Positions 1 through 7,152 of a stretch of 24,329 nucleotides of DNA are shown here, one piece after another; the first letter of the stretch is position 1, and every line of letters starts with the position of its first letter. The position numbers were made by a program, and so were the translations under genes. Origin of the DNA: Chromatiaceae bacterium (lineage in GTDB: Bacteria; Pseudomonadota; Gammaproteobacteria; Chromatiales; Chromatiaceae); NCBI GenBank assembly GCA_016938795.1, contig JAFGTZ010000051.1:1-24329 (forward strand). The letters are read 5' to 3'. The notes beneath the pieces were generated by a model. It was not told the origin of the DNA. It ran no database searches and saw only the letters and a program-made list of their open reading frames with translations.

Positions 1-70
1 AACCACAAAGGCGCAAAGGACACAAAGCCTTGGTCTTTCAACCTTCGTGTTCTTCGCGCACTTTGCGGTT
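1..70 (-). repeat. Long imperfect inverted repeat (hairpin) downstream of secA
   Basis: The arms are about 1-27 and 43-70, with a 15-base loop. They pair over 27 positions. In the minus-strand RNA (the secA transcript) the arms leave three G-U wobbles, one A-C mismatch and one bulged U; in the plus-strand RNA the wobbles would be A-C mismatches, so the fold favours the secA direction. The arms are built from short units resembling CAAAG/CTTTG and GAAG/CTTC. I recall similar AACCaCgAAG-type dispersed intergenic repeats in many proteobacterial genomes, but cannot check copy number here. It begins 24 bases after the secA stop, so it could terminate or stabilise the mRNA 3' end, although no T-run is visible. 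It touches the window edge and may extend further. Confidence 0.75.
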
Positions 71-93
71 CAATCATCTGCCCGCACAGCCGC

Positions 94-2928
94 CTAGCTC
101 ACCTTGCCGCAGCACTGCTTGTACTTCTTGCCCGAACCGCAGGGACAGGGTTCGTTGCGACCGACCTTGCGCCCGTCGCGCACAAAGGGCTGGTGGGCCT
201 CATCGCCCTCGCCTGGCTCGCGCTCCTCGGCGACGCCCGGCTCGGCCTCGGGCGCGGCGGCGCCGAGTCCGGCAAAGGGTTCGTGCTTGAACTCGAAGTC
301 GCGTTCGCGCGGCGCCTCGGGCGCAAGGCCCGCGAGCGGCTCGGCATCGGTGCGCACCTGGAGCTTCGCGAGGGTGGAGACCACCTCGCGCTTGATGGCA
401 TCGAGCATGGCCGAGAACATCTCGAAGGCCTCGCGCTTGTACTCCTGCTTGGGGTTCTTCTGCGCATAGCCGCGCAGATGGATGCCCTGGCGCAGATAGT
501 CCATGGCGGCCAGATGCTCCTTCCACTGGGTGTCGAGCGTCTGAAGCATGATGCCCTTTTCGACCTGGCGCATGGCCTCGGCCCCGATGAGTTCTTCCTT
601 CTCGGCCTGACGCGCGATGAGGGTATCGCGGATGCGCGCGCGCAGGCTGTCCTCGTGCAGACTGTCGTCGGCCTCCAGCCACTGGGCAATGGGCCAGTCG
701 CCACCGAAGGATTCGACGAGCGCTGTCTCAAGACCGGGCACATCCCACTGTTCGTCGAGACTCTCGGGCGGGATATGGGTGTCGATGAGGCGGCTCAAGA
801 CATCGTCGCGCATGGCGGCGACGGTCTCGGAGACATCGGCGGCGTCCATGAGCTCGCGGCGCTGGCGATAGATGACCTTGCGCTGGTCGTTGGCCACGTC
901 GTCGTATTCGAGCAACTGTTTGCGAATGTCGAAGTTGCGACCCTCGACCTTGCGCTGGGCGTTCTCGATGGCCTTGGTCACCCAGGGGTGTTCGATGGCC
1001 TCGCCGCGCTGCATCCCGAGCCGCTTCATCATGTTGCCCACGCGCTCCGAGGCGAAGATGCGCATGAGGTTGTCTTCAAGCGAGAGATAGAAGCGCGAGG
1101 AGCCGGGGTCGCCCTGACGGCCCGAGCGACCGCGCAGCTGGTTGTCGATACGGCGCGACTCGTGGCGCTCGGTGCCGATCACATGCAGACCGCCGGCGGC
1201 CAGCACCTGCTCATGGCGGCGCTGCCACTCGGCGCGGAGGGCCTCGACGTCGGCCTCGGGCCCGGCCTCTTCGAGTTCGGAGTCGAGATTGCCGCCAAGC
1301 ACGATGTCGGTGCCGCGACCAGCCATGTTGGTGGCGATGGTCACCGCGCCCGGTCGCCCGGCCTGGGCCACGATGCCCGCTTCGCGCTCGTGCTGCTTGG
1401 CGTTGAGCACCTCGTGCGGAATCTTTTCCTTGGTGAGCAGCTGGTCAATGAGTTCCGAGATTTCAATGGAGACCGTCCCGACCAGCACCGGCTGACCACG
1501 CTCGACGCAGTCGCGAATGTCGGCAATGATGGCCTCGTATTTCTCGTCCTGGCTGAGATAGATGAGGTCGCCGCGATCATCGCGAACCATCGGCTGATTG
1601 GTGGGGATGACCACCACCTCCAGCCCGTAGATCTGCTGGAACTCGTAGGCCTCGGTATCGGCGGTGCCGGTCATGCCCGAGAGCTTGGGATAGAGCCGGA
1701 AGAGATTCTGGAAGGTGATGGAGGCGAGCGTCTGGTTCTCGGGCTGGATGGGCATGCCCTCCTTCGCCTCGATGGCCTGGTGCAGACCCTCCGACCAGCG
1801 CCGCCCCGGCATGGTGCGCCCGGTAAACTCATCGACGATGATGACCTGGCGATCACGCACGATGTAATCGACGTTTTTCTGAAAGAGCGCATGGGCGCGC
1901 AGCGCCGCGTAGACATGGTGCATGAGTGCGATGTTGGCCGAGTCGTAGAGACTCTCGCCCTCGCCGAGCAACCCGATCTCGCCGAGCATCTGCTCGACAT
2001 GCTCGTGCCCTTCCTCGCTCAGATAGACCTGGCGCAGTTTCTCATCGACCGAATAATCGCCGGGACCAAAGTCGGGCTGGCCTTCCTCATTGGTGATGGG
2101 CGCCTGACGACTCAGACGCGGGATGAGGGTGTCGATCCGGGTATAGAGTTCGACATTGCCATCCGAGGGGCCGGAGATAATGAGCGGCGTGCGCGCCTCG
2201 TCGATGAGGATGGAATCGACCTCGTCAACGATGGCGTAGAAGGGATCACGCTGCGCGCGCTGCTCGGCGCTGAAGGCCATGTTGTCGCGCAGATAGTCGA
2301 AACCGAATTCGTTGTTGGTGCCGTAGGTGATGTCGGCGGCATAGGTCTCGCGCCGGGTGCAGGGGCGCAGATGACGGTGCCCCTCGCCTGGCGCGGGCTC
2401 AAAGTCGGGGTCGAAGCGATAGGAGGCCGCATCCGGCCCCAGTCCGCCCGAGGAATTGATGACGCCGACCGAGAGACCCAGAAAGTGATAGAGCCGCCCC
2501 ATCCAGGCCGCGTCGCGCCGCGCCAGATAGTCGTTGACCGTGACCACATGTACGCCCTTGCCGGGCAGCGCGTTGAGATAGGCCGCGAGCGTGGCCACCA
2601 GGGTCTTGCCTTCGCCGGTGCGCATCTCGGCAATCTTGCCCGAGTGCAGCACCATGCCGCCCACCATCTGCACATCGAAATGACGCATGCCGAGCACGCG
2701 CCGACCGGCCTCGCGCACCACGGCGAAGGCCTCGGGCAGCAGTGCGTCGAGTTCGGCGCCGGCGGCAAGGCGCTCGCGAAACTCGCCGGTCTTGGCCGCG
2801 AGCGCCGCATCGGAGAGCTGCGCAAGCTCGGGCTCCAGGGCGTTAATCGTCGCGACCGATTTCATCAGGGTCTTGACCAGGCGCTCGTTGCGGCTGCCGA
2901 AGACCTTCTTGAACAGTTTTGTGACCAT
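94..2928 (-). CDS. secA: Preprotein translocase ATPase SecA
   Basis: SecA is the motor ATPase that drives unfolded preproteins through SecYEG at the inner membrane. The 944-residue protein starts with the family N-terminus (M-V-T-K-L-F-K-K-V-F-G-S-R-N). Walker A MRTGEGKT is at 102-109 with the lysine at 108, as in E. coli. The DEAD-like Walker B, DEVDSILIDEARTP, starts at 235. Helicase motifs such as GTVSIE and NMAGRGTDIVLGG are present. The C-terminus is a zinc-binding tail with cysteines at about 928, 930, 939 and 940 (CPCGSGKKYKQCC), which binds SecB and phospholipid in the family. It is longer than E. coli SecA (901), partly through an extra stretch of about 26 residues around 158-190 in the first nucleotide-binding domain. 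The start matches the family, but I see no strong ribosome binding site. No secM-like gene precedes it. Confidence 0.98.
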   Translation of the reverse strand: MVTKLFKKVFGSRNERLVKTLMKSVATINALEPELAQLSDAALAAKTGEFRERLAAGAELDALLPEAFAVVREAGRRVLGMRHFDVQMVGGMVLHSGKIAEMRTGEGKTLVATLAAYLNALPGKGVHVVTVNDYLARRDAAWMGRLYHFLGLSVGVINSSGGLGPDAASYRFDPDFEPAPGEGHRHLRPCTRRETYAADITYGTNNEFGFDYLRDNMAFSAEQRAQRDPFYAIVDEVDSILIDEARTPLIISGPSDGNVELYTRIDTLIPRLSRQAPITNEEGQPDFGPGDYSVDEKLRQVYLSEEGHEHVEQMLGEIGLLGEGESLYDSANIALMHHVYAALRAHALFQKNVDYIVRDRQVIIVDEFTGRTMPGRRWSEGLHQAIEAKEGMPIQPENQTLASITFQNLFRLYPKLSGMTGTADTEAYEFQQIYGLEVVVIPTNQPMVRDDRGDLIYLSQDEKYEAIIADIRDCVERGQPVLVGTVSIEISELIDQLLTKEKIPHEVLNAKQHEREAGIVAQAGRPGAVTIATNMAGRGTDIVLGGNLDSELEEAGPEADVEALRAEWQRRHEQVLAAGGLHVIGTERHESRRIDNQLRGRSGRQGDPGSSRFYLSLEDNLMRIFASERVGNMMKRLGMQRGEAIEHPWVTKAIENAQRKVEGRNFDIRKQLLEYDDVANDQRKVIYRQRRELMDAADVSETVAAMRDDVLSRLIDTHIPPESLDEQWDVPGLETALVESFGGDWPIAQWLEADDSLHEDSLRARIRDTLIARQAEKEELIGAEAMRQVEKGIMLQTLDTQWKEHLAAMDYLRQGIHLRGYAQKNPKQEYKREAFEMFSAMLDAIKREVVSTLAKLQVRTDAEPLAGLAPEAPRERDFEFKHEPFAGLGAAAPEAEPGVAEEREPGEGDEAHQPFVRDGRKVGRNEPCPCGSGKKYKQCCGKVS

Positions 2929-2967
2929 CGGATTGCGTCAGGGATCCATGAAGGGATAAATCTGCGA

Positions 2968-2973
2968 ATTGTA
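2968..2973 (-). promoter_or_regulatory. Possible -10 element for secA
   Basis: TACAAT (five of six matches to TATAAT) lies about 40 bases upstream of the secA start codon, between it and the probable terminator of the preceding gene. No convincing -35 hexamer is visible at 16-18 bases. This is a weak call based on position and the hexamer alone. Confidence 0.3.
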
Positions 2974-2997
2974 CCGAATTCGCTCTGCGCCGAGGAG

Positions 2998-3026
2998 AAA
3001 AAGCCCAGCTTGGTCGCCGAAGGGCT
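2998..3026 (-). terminator. Possible intrinsic terminator after the M23 peptidase gene
   Basis: On the minus strand an AGCCC...GGGCT stem (arms 3022-3026 and 3002-3006) is followed directly by a run of five T. The loop is 15 bases, long for a strong terminator. It lies about 70 bases after the M23 stop codon and before secA, so it may separate the two transcripts. Confidence 0.4.
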
Positions 3027-3094
3027 GAGCCGAACGGGGAGCGCCTAGCGAACGCCCGCCTCATGCTCCGCAACGGCGCAGACCGCCATGAACC

Positions 3095-4042
3095 TTAGCC
3101 GGCCCGTTCGCCAGGCACCGCCGCCAGGGTCGTTGGACGCGGGGTCGAGTCCAGATAAGTCAGCGGATCCTGAGTCTTGCCATCGCGCAGCACCTCGAAG
3201 TGCAGATGCGCCCCGGTGGCGAGGCCCGAACTGCCGATCTTCCCGATCTGCTCGCCCTTGCGCACGCGCTGCCCCACCTGCACCAGATTGGCATCATTAT
3301 GGGCATAGCGGGTAACCAGACCATTGGCATGGCGGATGTCGATGACCCGGCCATAGCCCTTGCGCCAGCCGCTGAAGTCCACCACGCCATCGGCCACCGC
3401 CAGAATGGGCGAGCCGCGTTTGGCGGCGAAGTCCACACCGGCGTGGAACTGGCGCGTTTTACGAATGGGGTGGATGCGGTATCCGTAGGGCGAGGAGATG
3501 TAGCCCGAACGCACCGGCCAGACGGGCGCCAGGGCCAGGGCGCGGAGGTTGCGCTGAGAGAGGCTCGCTTCCAGACGTTCGAGCTTGCGCGAACGATCCT
3601 CGATGAGATCTATCATGTTGCCCAGCTCGCTGACCAGCTCCTTGATGGTGTAGTCGCGTACCGGGCCATTGCCTGGACCGCCCTGGGGCGGTGGGGCGCT
3701 GAAGTCAAAGTCGTCGCTGTCGAGCCCGGACATCTTCACGAGACGCTCGCCGAGCGCGTTTAGACGCAGCAGTTCGGATTGCATTTCGCCAAGGCGCGCC
3801 ACCAGGACATCGACATCGGTGTCGGGCGCTGAGGCGGGCAGGACGGATTGGGAGGGGGGAAGAGCAGGGTCAGGCGGGAGATGGGATTGAGAGAGGGTGT
3901 CGGTGGATGTTCGCTCGGCAAGATTCCATTGGCTGGCGGCCCAGACGCCAAGACCCGCTCCGGCGAGCATGACGACGGCAACCGATAGTCGCGCCAGGGG
4001 CGCATGTCGGCGAACGGCTTTTCTTCGATCGAGGTGATGCAT
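3095..4042 (-). CDS. Membrane-anchored M23 family metallopeptidase (LytM-like)
   Basis: This is a predicted periplasmic peptidoglycan endopeptidase of 315 residues. A basic N-terminus is followed by one membrane segment at about 17-36, a proline- and serine-rich linker, two probable coiled-coil helices (about 78-105 and 132-165), and a C-terminal M23 domain (about 174-300). Zinc ligands H200 and D204 (HAGVD) and H281, with catalytic H248 and H279 (HLHFEV), are all present, so the enzyme should be active rather than a degenerate activator. The start used is ATG at 4042; an in-frame TTG at 4057 would add five residues, and neither has a strong ribosome binding site. The same type of gene lies between secA and lpxC in Pseudomonas, as I recall. 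Crosslink specificity cannot be read from the sequence. Confidence 0.9.
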   Translation of the reverse strand: MHHLDRRKAVRRHAPLARLSVAVVMLAGAGLGVWAASQWNLAERTSTDTLSQSHLPPDPALPPSQSVLPASAPDTDVDVLVARLGEMQSELLRLNALGERLVKMSGLDSDDFDFSAPPPQGGPGNGPVRDYTIKELVSELGNMIDLIEDRSRKLERLEASLSQRNLRALALAPVWPVRSGYISSPYGYRIHPIRKTRQFHAGVDFAAKRGSPILAVADGVVDFSGWRKGYGRVIDIRHANGLVTRYAHNDANLVQVGQRVRKGEQIGKIGSSGLATGAHLHFEVLRDGKTQDPLTYLDSTPRPTTLAAVPGERAG

Positions 4043-4159
4043 CGTGGAACTCTGCAAGTGGACTCGGATCCTGAAGAGCCGGATTTATACTATGGAGAGG
4101 CTCAGAGGGGAGCCTAAACCTTATAAAAAATGATGCAGATCAATTGCAGACCATAAAAG
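4043..4159. promoter_or_regulatory. Divergent intergenic region with a 6-bp dyad and AT-rich hexamers
   Basis: This 117-base gap separates the divergent M23 peptidase and dciA starts and must hold both promoters if they are transcribed independently. Visible signals are TATACT on the plus strand at 4086-4091, TATAAG on the minus strand near 4121-4126, and a perfect 6-bp dyad AGGCTC/GAGCCT (4098-4103 and 4110-4115) between them. No good -35 hexamers are spaced correctly. The dyad could be an operator or chance. Confidence 0.35.
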
Positions 4160-4639
4160 ATGGCATATTTCATGACACAGCAACATAACCGCCCGCCCCT
4201 GTCACTGAGAGGCATCGCCGACTTGCTAGACCGCCATCCGCTGCTGCGTGAACCCCTCGCGCGCGAGCGCCAGGCCCGCGAGCTGCTGGTTCTGGTGTGC
4301 GAGCGGATTCCCGCCGACATGGCCATGCACTGTCTGGAGGCGCGTCTGAACCAAGGCACCCTGAGGCTCCTGTTCGACTCGCCCGCCTGGACGACCCGCG
4401 CGCGCTTTCTCGCGCCGGATCTGATACGCGCCCTGGGGCGTCCTGATATTGCCCGGGTGGAGTGTCGCGCCACCCTGCCCCGCCCAGAGGCTGCACCATG
4501 CCACCCAGCGCCCCAGGCTCGCGGCCTCAGCGCCAAGGCTGCCGCGCATCTGCGCGCGGCGGCGCTGGACATCGAAGACGCCTCGCTCGCCGCAGTCCTG
4601 CGCCGCCTGGCCAGTCGGCACCGCCCCGAGGAGCCCTAG
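4160..4639 (+). CDS. dciA: DciA-type replicative helicase loader (DUF721)
   Basis: DciA proteins bind the replicative helicase DnaB and assist its loading; they are the common alternative to phage-derived DnaC. This 159-residue protein shows the DUF721 pattern: a leading helix with RGIADLLDR, a helix LLVLVCERIPADMAMHC (about 43-59), then ARLNQGTLRLLFDSPAWTTR (about 61-80) and PDLIRAL, matching the family core of an amphipathic strand ending in DSPAW followed by a helix. The C-terminal 50 residues are alanine- and arginine-rich and unremarkable. ATG at 4160 is used; ATG at 4172 is also possible, and no clear ribosome binding site decides between them. It is the only plus-strand protein gene in the window. 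It stops one base before the lpxC stop codon, tail to tail. Confidence 0.8.
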   Translation: MAYFMTQQHNRPPLSLRGIADLLDRHPLLREPLARERQARELLVLVCERIPADMAMHCLEARLNQGTLRLLFDSPAWTTRARFLAPDLIRALGRPDIARVECRATLPRPEAAPCHPAPQARGLSAKAAAHLRAAALDIEDASLAAVLRRLASRHRPEEP

Positions 4640-4640
4640 C

Positions 4641-5552
4641 TCAAAGCGCAATCACGGGCTGCGGATAGAGAATGGGCGCGGCGGCAGAGTCCTCGAAGAC
4701 CACTTCTTCCCAAGCGCTCGCATCGGCGAGCAGGGTGCGCAACAGCTGATTGTTCAAGGCATGACCAGACTTGTAGGCGCTAAAGGCGCCGATGAGGGTA
4801 TGGCCAAGCAGATAGAGGTCGCCAATGGCATCGAGGATTTTGTGGCGCACAAACTCATCCTCGTAGCGCAAGCCTTCCTCGTTGAGCACCCGGTATTCAT
4901 CGACCACCACGGCATTGTCCAGGCTACCGCCAAGGGCCAGACCGTTCTGTCGCAGGGTCTCGATATCCTTGAGAAAACCAAAGGTGCGTGCACGACTCAG
5001 TTCGCGCACGAAGGAGGCCGTGGAGAAATCCACGCAGGCGCGCTTGGCGCGTGCATGAAAGGCCGGATGATCGAAGTCGATGGAAAAATCGATCCGAAAA
5101 CCGTCATAGGGGGTGAAGCGCGCGAACTTCTCGCCCTCGCGCACCTCGACAGCATGCTTGATGCGAATGAAGCGCTTCGGACGCGGCTGTTCGGCAAGCC
5201 CGGCATCCTGGAGCAGGAAGACGAAAGGCGCAGCGCTGCCATCCATGATGGGCACCTCGGGACCACTGAGTTCGACGATGACGTTGTCGATGCCCAATCC
5301 GGCCAGGGCCGAGAGCAGATGCTCGACCGTGGAGACCCGGGTGTCATCCTGAATGAGCGTGGTCGAGAGGCGCGTATCGCCCACGTTGAAGGCTGTGGCA
5401 CGAATCTCGACCGGCGGATCGAGATCCATGCGATAGAAGCGGATGCCGGTGTCGGGCGCGGACGGACGCAGCGTGAGGGTAACCTTCTCGCCGCTGTGCA
5501 GGCCCACTCCCGTGGTCTGAATCGCGTTCTTTAGGGTGCGTTGCTTGAGCAT
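4641..5552 (-). CDS. lpxC: UDP-3-O-acyl-N-acetylglucosamine deacetylase LpxC
   Basis: LpxC is the zinc-dependent, committed step of lipid A synthesis, removing acetate from UDP-3-O-acyl-GlcNAc in the cytosol. The 303-residue protein (E. coli 305) starts MLKQRTLKNAIQTTGVGLHSG. Zinc ligands are H78 (in STVEHLLSAL), H237 and D241 (RHKILDAIGD). Catalytic E77 and H264 (KSGHALNN) are present. The start ATG at 5552 follows a GAGGGG sequence about 11 bases upstream; the reading frame stays open further upstream but without family similarity. A 259-base gap and a strong terminator-like palindrome separate it from ftsZ, so it is probably expressed from its own promoter as well as any readthrough. In E. 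coli LpxC is controlled by FtsH proteolysis; nothing here proves or excludes that. Confidence 0.98.
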   Translation of the reverse strand: MLKQRTLKNAIQTTGVGLHSGEKVTLTLRPSAPDTGIRFYRMDLDPPVEIRATAFNVGDTRLSTTLIQDDTRVSTVEHLLSALAGLGIDNVIVELSGPEVPIMDGSAAPFVFLLQDAGLAEQPRPKRFIRIKHAVEVREGEKFARFTPYDGFRIDFSIDFDHPAFHARAKRACVDFSTASFVRELSRARTFGFLKDIETLRQNGLALGGSLDNAVVVDEYRVLNEEGLRYEDEFVRHKILDAIGDLYLLGHTLIGAFSAYKSGHALNNQLLRTLLADASAWEEVVFEDSAAAPILYPQPVIAL

Positions 5553-5715
5553 GATGTGGTGGTCCCCTCGACTGCACGGCGGCTGGCGGCCTTCCCTGCC
5601 GGCTGATGTCGGTACCGCACGTATTCCGTGGAGCCTCTCTCCCGCCGGAACCACGTTCGTTGTCCTGTCCTGGAATCTGTTCAGGCGCCAAGCCGGAAAT
5701 CAGGCGCTTGCCGAT

Positions 5716-5744
5716 AGCTTAGGGTTTTCCCGCATCTTTATCAA
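5716..5744 (-). promoter_or_regulatory. Possible sigma70-type promoter for lpxC
   Basis: On the minus strand TTGATA (5739-5744) and TAAGCT (5716-5721) are separated by exactly 17 bases. The -35 is near consensus but the -10 matches only at its outer positions. Transcription from here would give lpxC a leader of about 150 bases. The flank is clearly more AT-rich than the coding DNA. Confidence 0.35.
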
Positions 5745-5780
5745 GCTCAATATCATTTCCAAAAGAACGCGATTGTTTTA

Positions 5781-5802
5781 AAAAGGGTTTTAAAACCCTT
5801 TT
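5781..5802 (-). terminator. Perfect 22-bp palindromic terminator after ftsZ
   Basis: AAAAGGG-TTTTAAAA-CCCTTTT is a perfect palindrome beginning 9 bases after the ftsZ stop codon. In RNA it forms a stem with GGG/CCC at its core, flanked by an A-run before and a U-run after. On the minus strand the U-run is one base longer. Because it is symmetric it should work in both directions, ending the dcw transcript and blocking antisense entry into ftsZ. It is in strong contrast to the GC-rich surroundings. Confidence 0.8.
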
Positions 5803-5811
5803 CGACCCACA

Positions 5812-6978
5812 TCAATCGGCCTGACGACGCAGAAAGGCCGGAATGTCGAGATACTCGAGATCGCTCTCGTCAACCGCCTCGGCGCCTCCCCCGGCGGCAC
5901 GCTTGCGCGCGATGGCGGGACGCTCCATGGCGCGATAATCCGGCTGCCCGTCCGCGCCGCCATCGCTCGGCACCAGACGCAGCGGCTGCTCACCCGGGAC
6001 CGGGCGCTTGCTGGTAGTGCGCCGCTCACCCAGTCCGGTGGCCACCACGGTCACGCGCAGCTCATCCTCCAACTCCGGATCCACCACGGTACCGATGACC
6101 ACGGTGGCATCGTCATCGGCGAATTCGCGCACGGTATCACCGACCTCGGTGAATTCACCGATGGTCTGGTTCATGCCCGCCGTGATGTTGACCAGAATAC
6201 CGCGCGCCCCGGCCAGATCGATATCCTCAAGCAGCGGACTGCGGATGGCGGCCTCGGCGGCCTCACGGGCGCGATTCTCGCCGCGCGCCGAGCCGATGCC
6301 CATCATGGAAACACCCATATCGGACATGACCGCCTTGACGTCGGCAAAGTCCACGTTGATCAGACCCGGACGGGTGATGAGTTCGGCAATGCCCTGGGTG
6401 GCGTTGAGCAGCACGTCATTAGCCGCGCTGAAGGCGTTCAGCAGTGTCATATCCTTACCAAGCACCGCCAGCAGCTTGTCGTTGGGAATGGTGATCAGCG
6501 AATCGACATTCTTGGCCAGCTCGGCGATACCCAGATCGGCCACGCGACGACGCTTCTCGCCCTCGAAGGAAAAGGGCTTGGTGACCACCGCCACAGTGAG
6601 GATGCCAAGCTCCTTGGCCACCTCGGCCACCACCGGCGCCGCGCCCGTGCCGGTGCCGCCGCCCATGCCGGCGGTAATGAAGACCATGTCGGCGCCCTCG
6701 AGCGCATCCGAGATGCGCTCGCGATCATCCTGGGCAGCGGTGCGCCCCACCTCGGGATCGGCGCCCGCGCCCAGCCCTTTGGTGATGCCCGCACCCAATT
6801 GCAGGATGGTCTTGATGCTGGAATTCTTGAGCGCCTGGGCATCGGTGTTGGCGCAGATGAAATCCACGCCCTCAATGGTGGATGCGGCCATGTGATTGAC
6901 GGCATTGCCGCCACCTCCGCCGACACCAATGACCTTGATGACCGCGTTTTGGGTGTGAGTATCCATCAATTCGAACAT
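5812..6978 (-). CDS. ftsZ: Cell division GTPase FtsZ
   Basis: FtsZ is the tubulin homologue that assembles into the cytokinetic Z-ring at midcell. The 388-residue protein shows GVGGGGGNAVNHM near the N-terminus (18-30), the tubulin signature GGGTGTGAAP (107-116), and the T7 synergy loop NVDFADVK (208-215) with D210 and D213, the pair that completes GTP hydrolysis in the next subunit. After the core come a variable linker (about 320-370) and the conserved C-terminal peptide YLDIPAFLR (376-384) that binds FtsA and ZipA. ATG at 6978 is chosen because GAGGAG sits 8 bases upstream and because homologues start MFEL; an upstream in-frame start would add an unrelated 41 residues. It is the last gene of the dcw run and is preceded by the only sizeable gap within it after mraZ (174 bases). 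Confidence 0.99.
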   Translation of the reverse strand: MFELMDTHTQNAVIKVIGVGGGGGNAVNHMAASTIEGVDFICANTDAQALKNSSIKTILQLGAGITKGLGAGADPEVGRTAAQDDRERISDALEGADMVFITAGMGGGTGTGAAPVVAEVAKELGILTVAVVTKPFSFEGEKRRRVADLGIAELAKNVDSLITIPNDKLLAVLGKDMTLLNAFSAANDVLLNATQGIAELITRPGLINVDFADVKAVMSDMGVSMMGIGSARGENRAREAAEAAIRSPLLEDIDLAGARGILVNITAGMNQTIGEFTEVGDTVREFADDDATVVIGTVVDPELEDELRVTVVATGLGERRTTSKRPVPGEQPLRLVPSDGGADGQPDYRAMERPAIARKRAAGGGAEAVDESDLEYLDIPAFLRRQAD

Positions 6979-7152
6979 CGCTCGGTCTCCTCTTGTGCCT
7001 GAATCAGCAACGCTGTAAATCCACGTGATCGCATCCACCCGGATGCCATCCCCCCCCGACGAGGCCCGGCGCATGCGCGCCGACGCCCAAGACCCTTGCA
7101 CCCTGATCCGCCGACCATCCCGGCAGACGCGGCGTCCCGAGTGCGTGATTAC

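Noticed and set aside
193..3048. A 951-codon open frame on the plus strand opposite secA
   Set aside because: It is exactly antisense to an intact secA and shows no recognisable domain. Long antisense frames are expected when third codon positions are nearly always G or C.
3027..3094. Possible secM-like leader gene upstream of secA
   Set aside because: No open frame with a signal sequence or an arrest motif is present between the M23 gene and secA.
6979..7101. Upstream extension of ftsZ by 41 residues
   Set aside because: The extension has no similarity to FtsZ N-termini, and the ATG at 6978 has a strong GAGGAG ribosome binding site.
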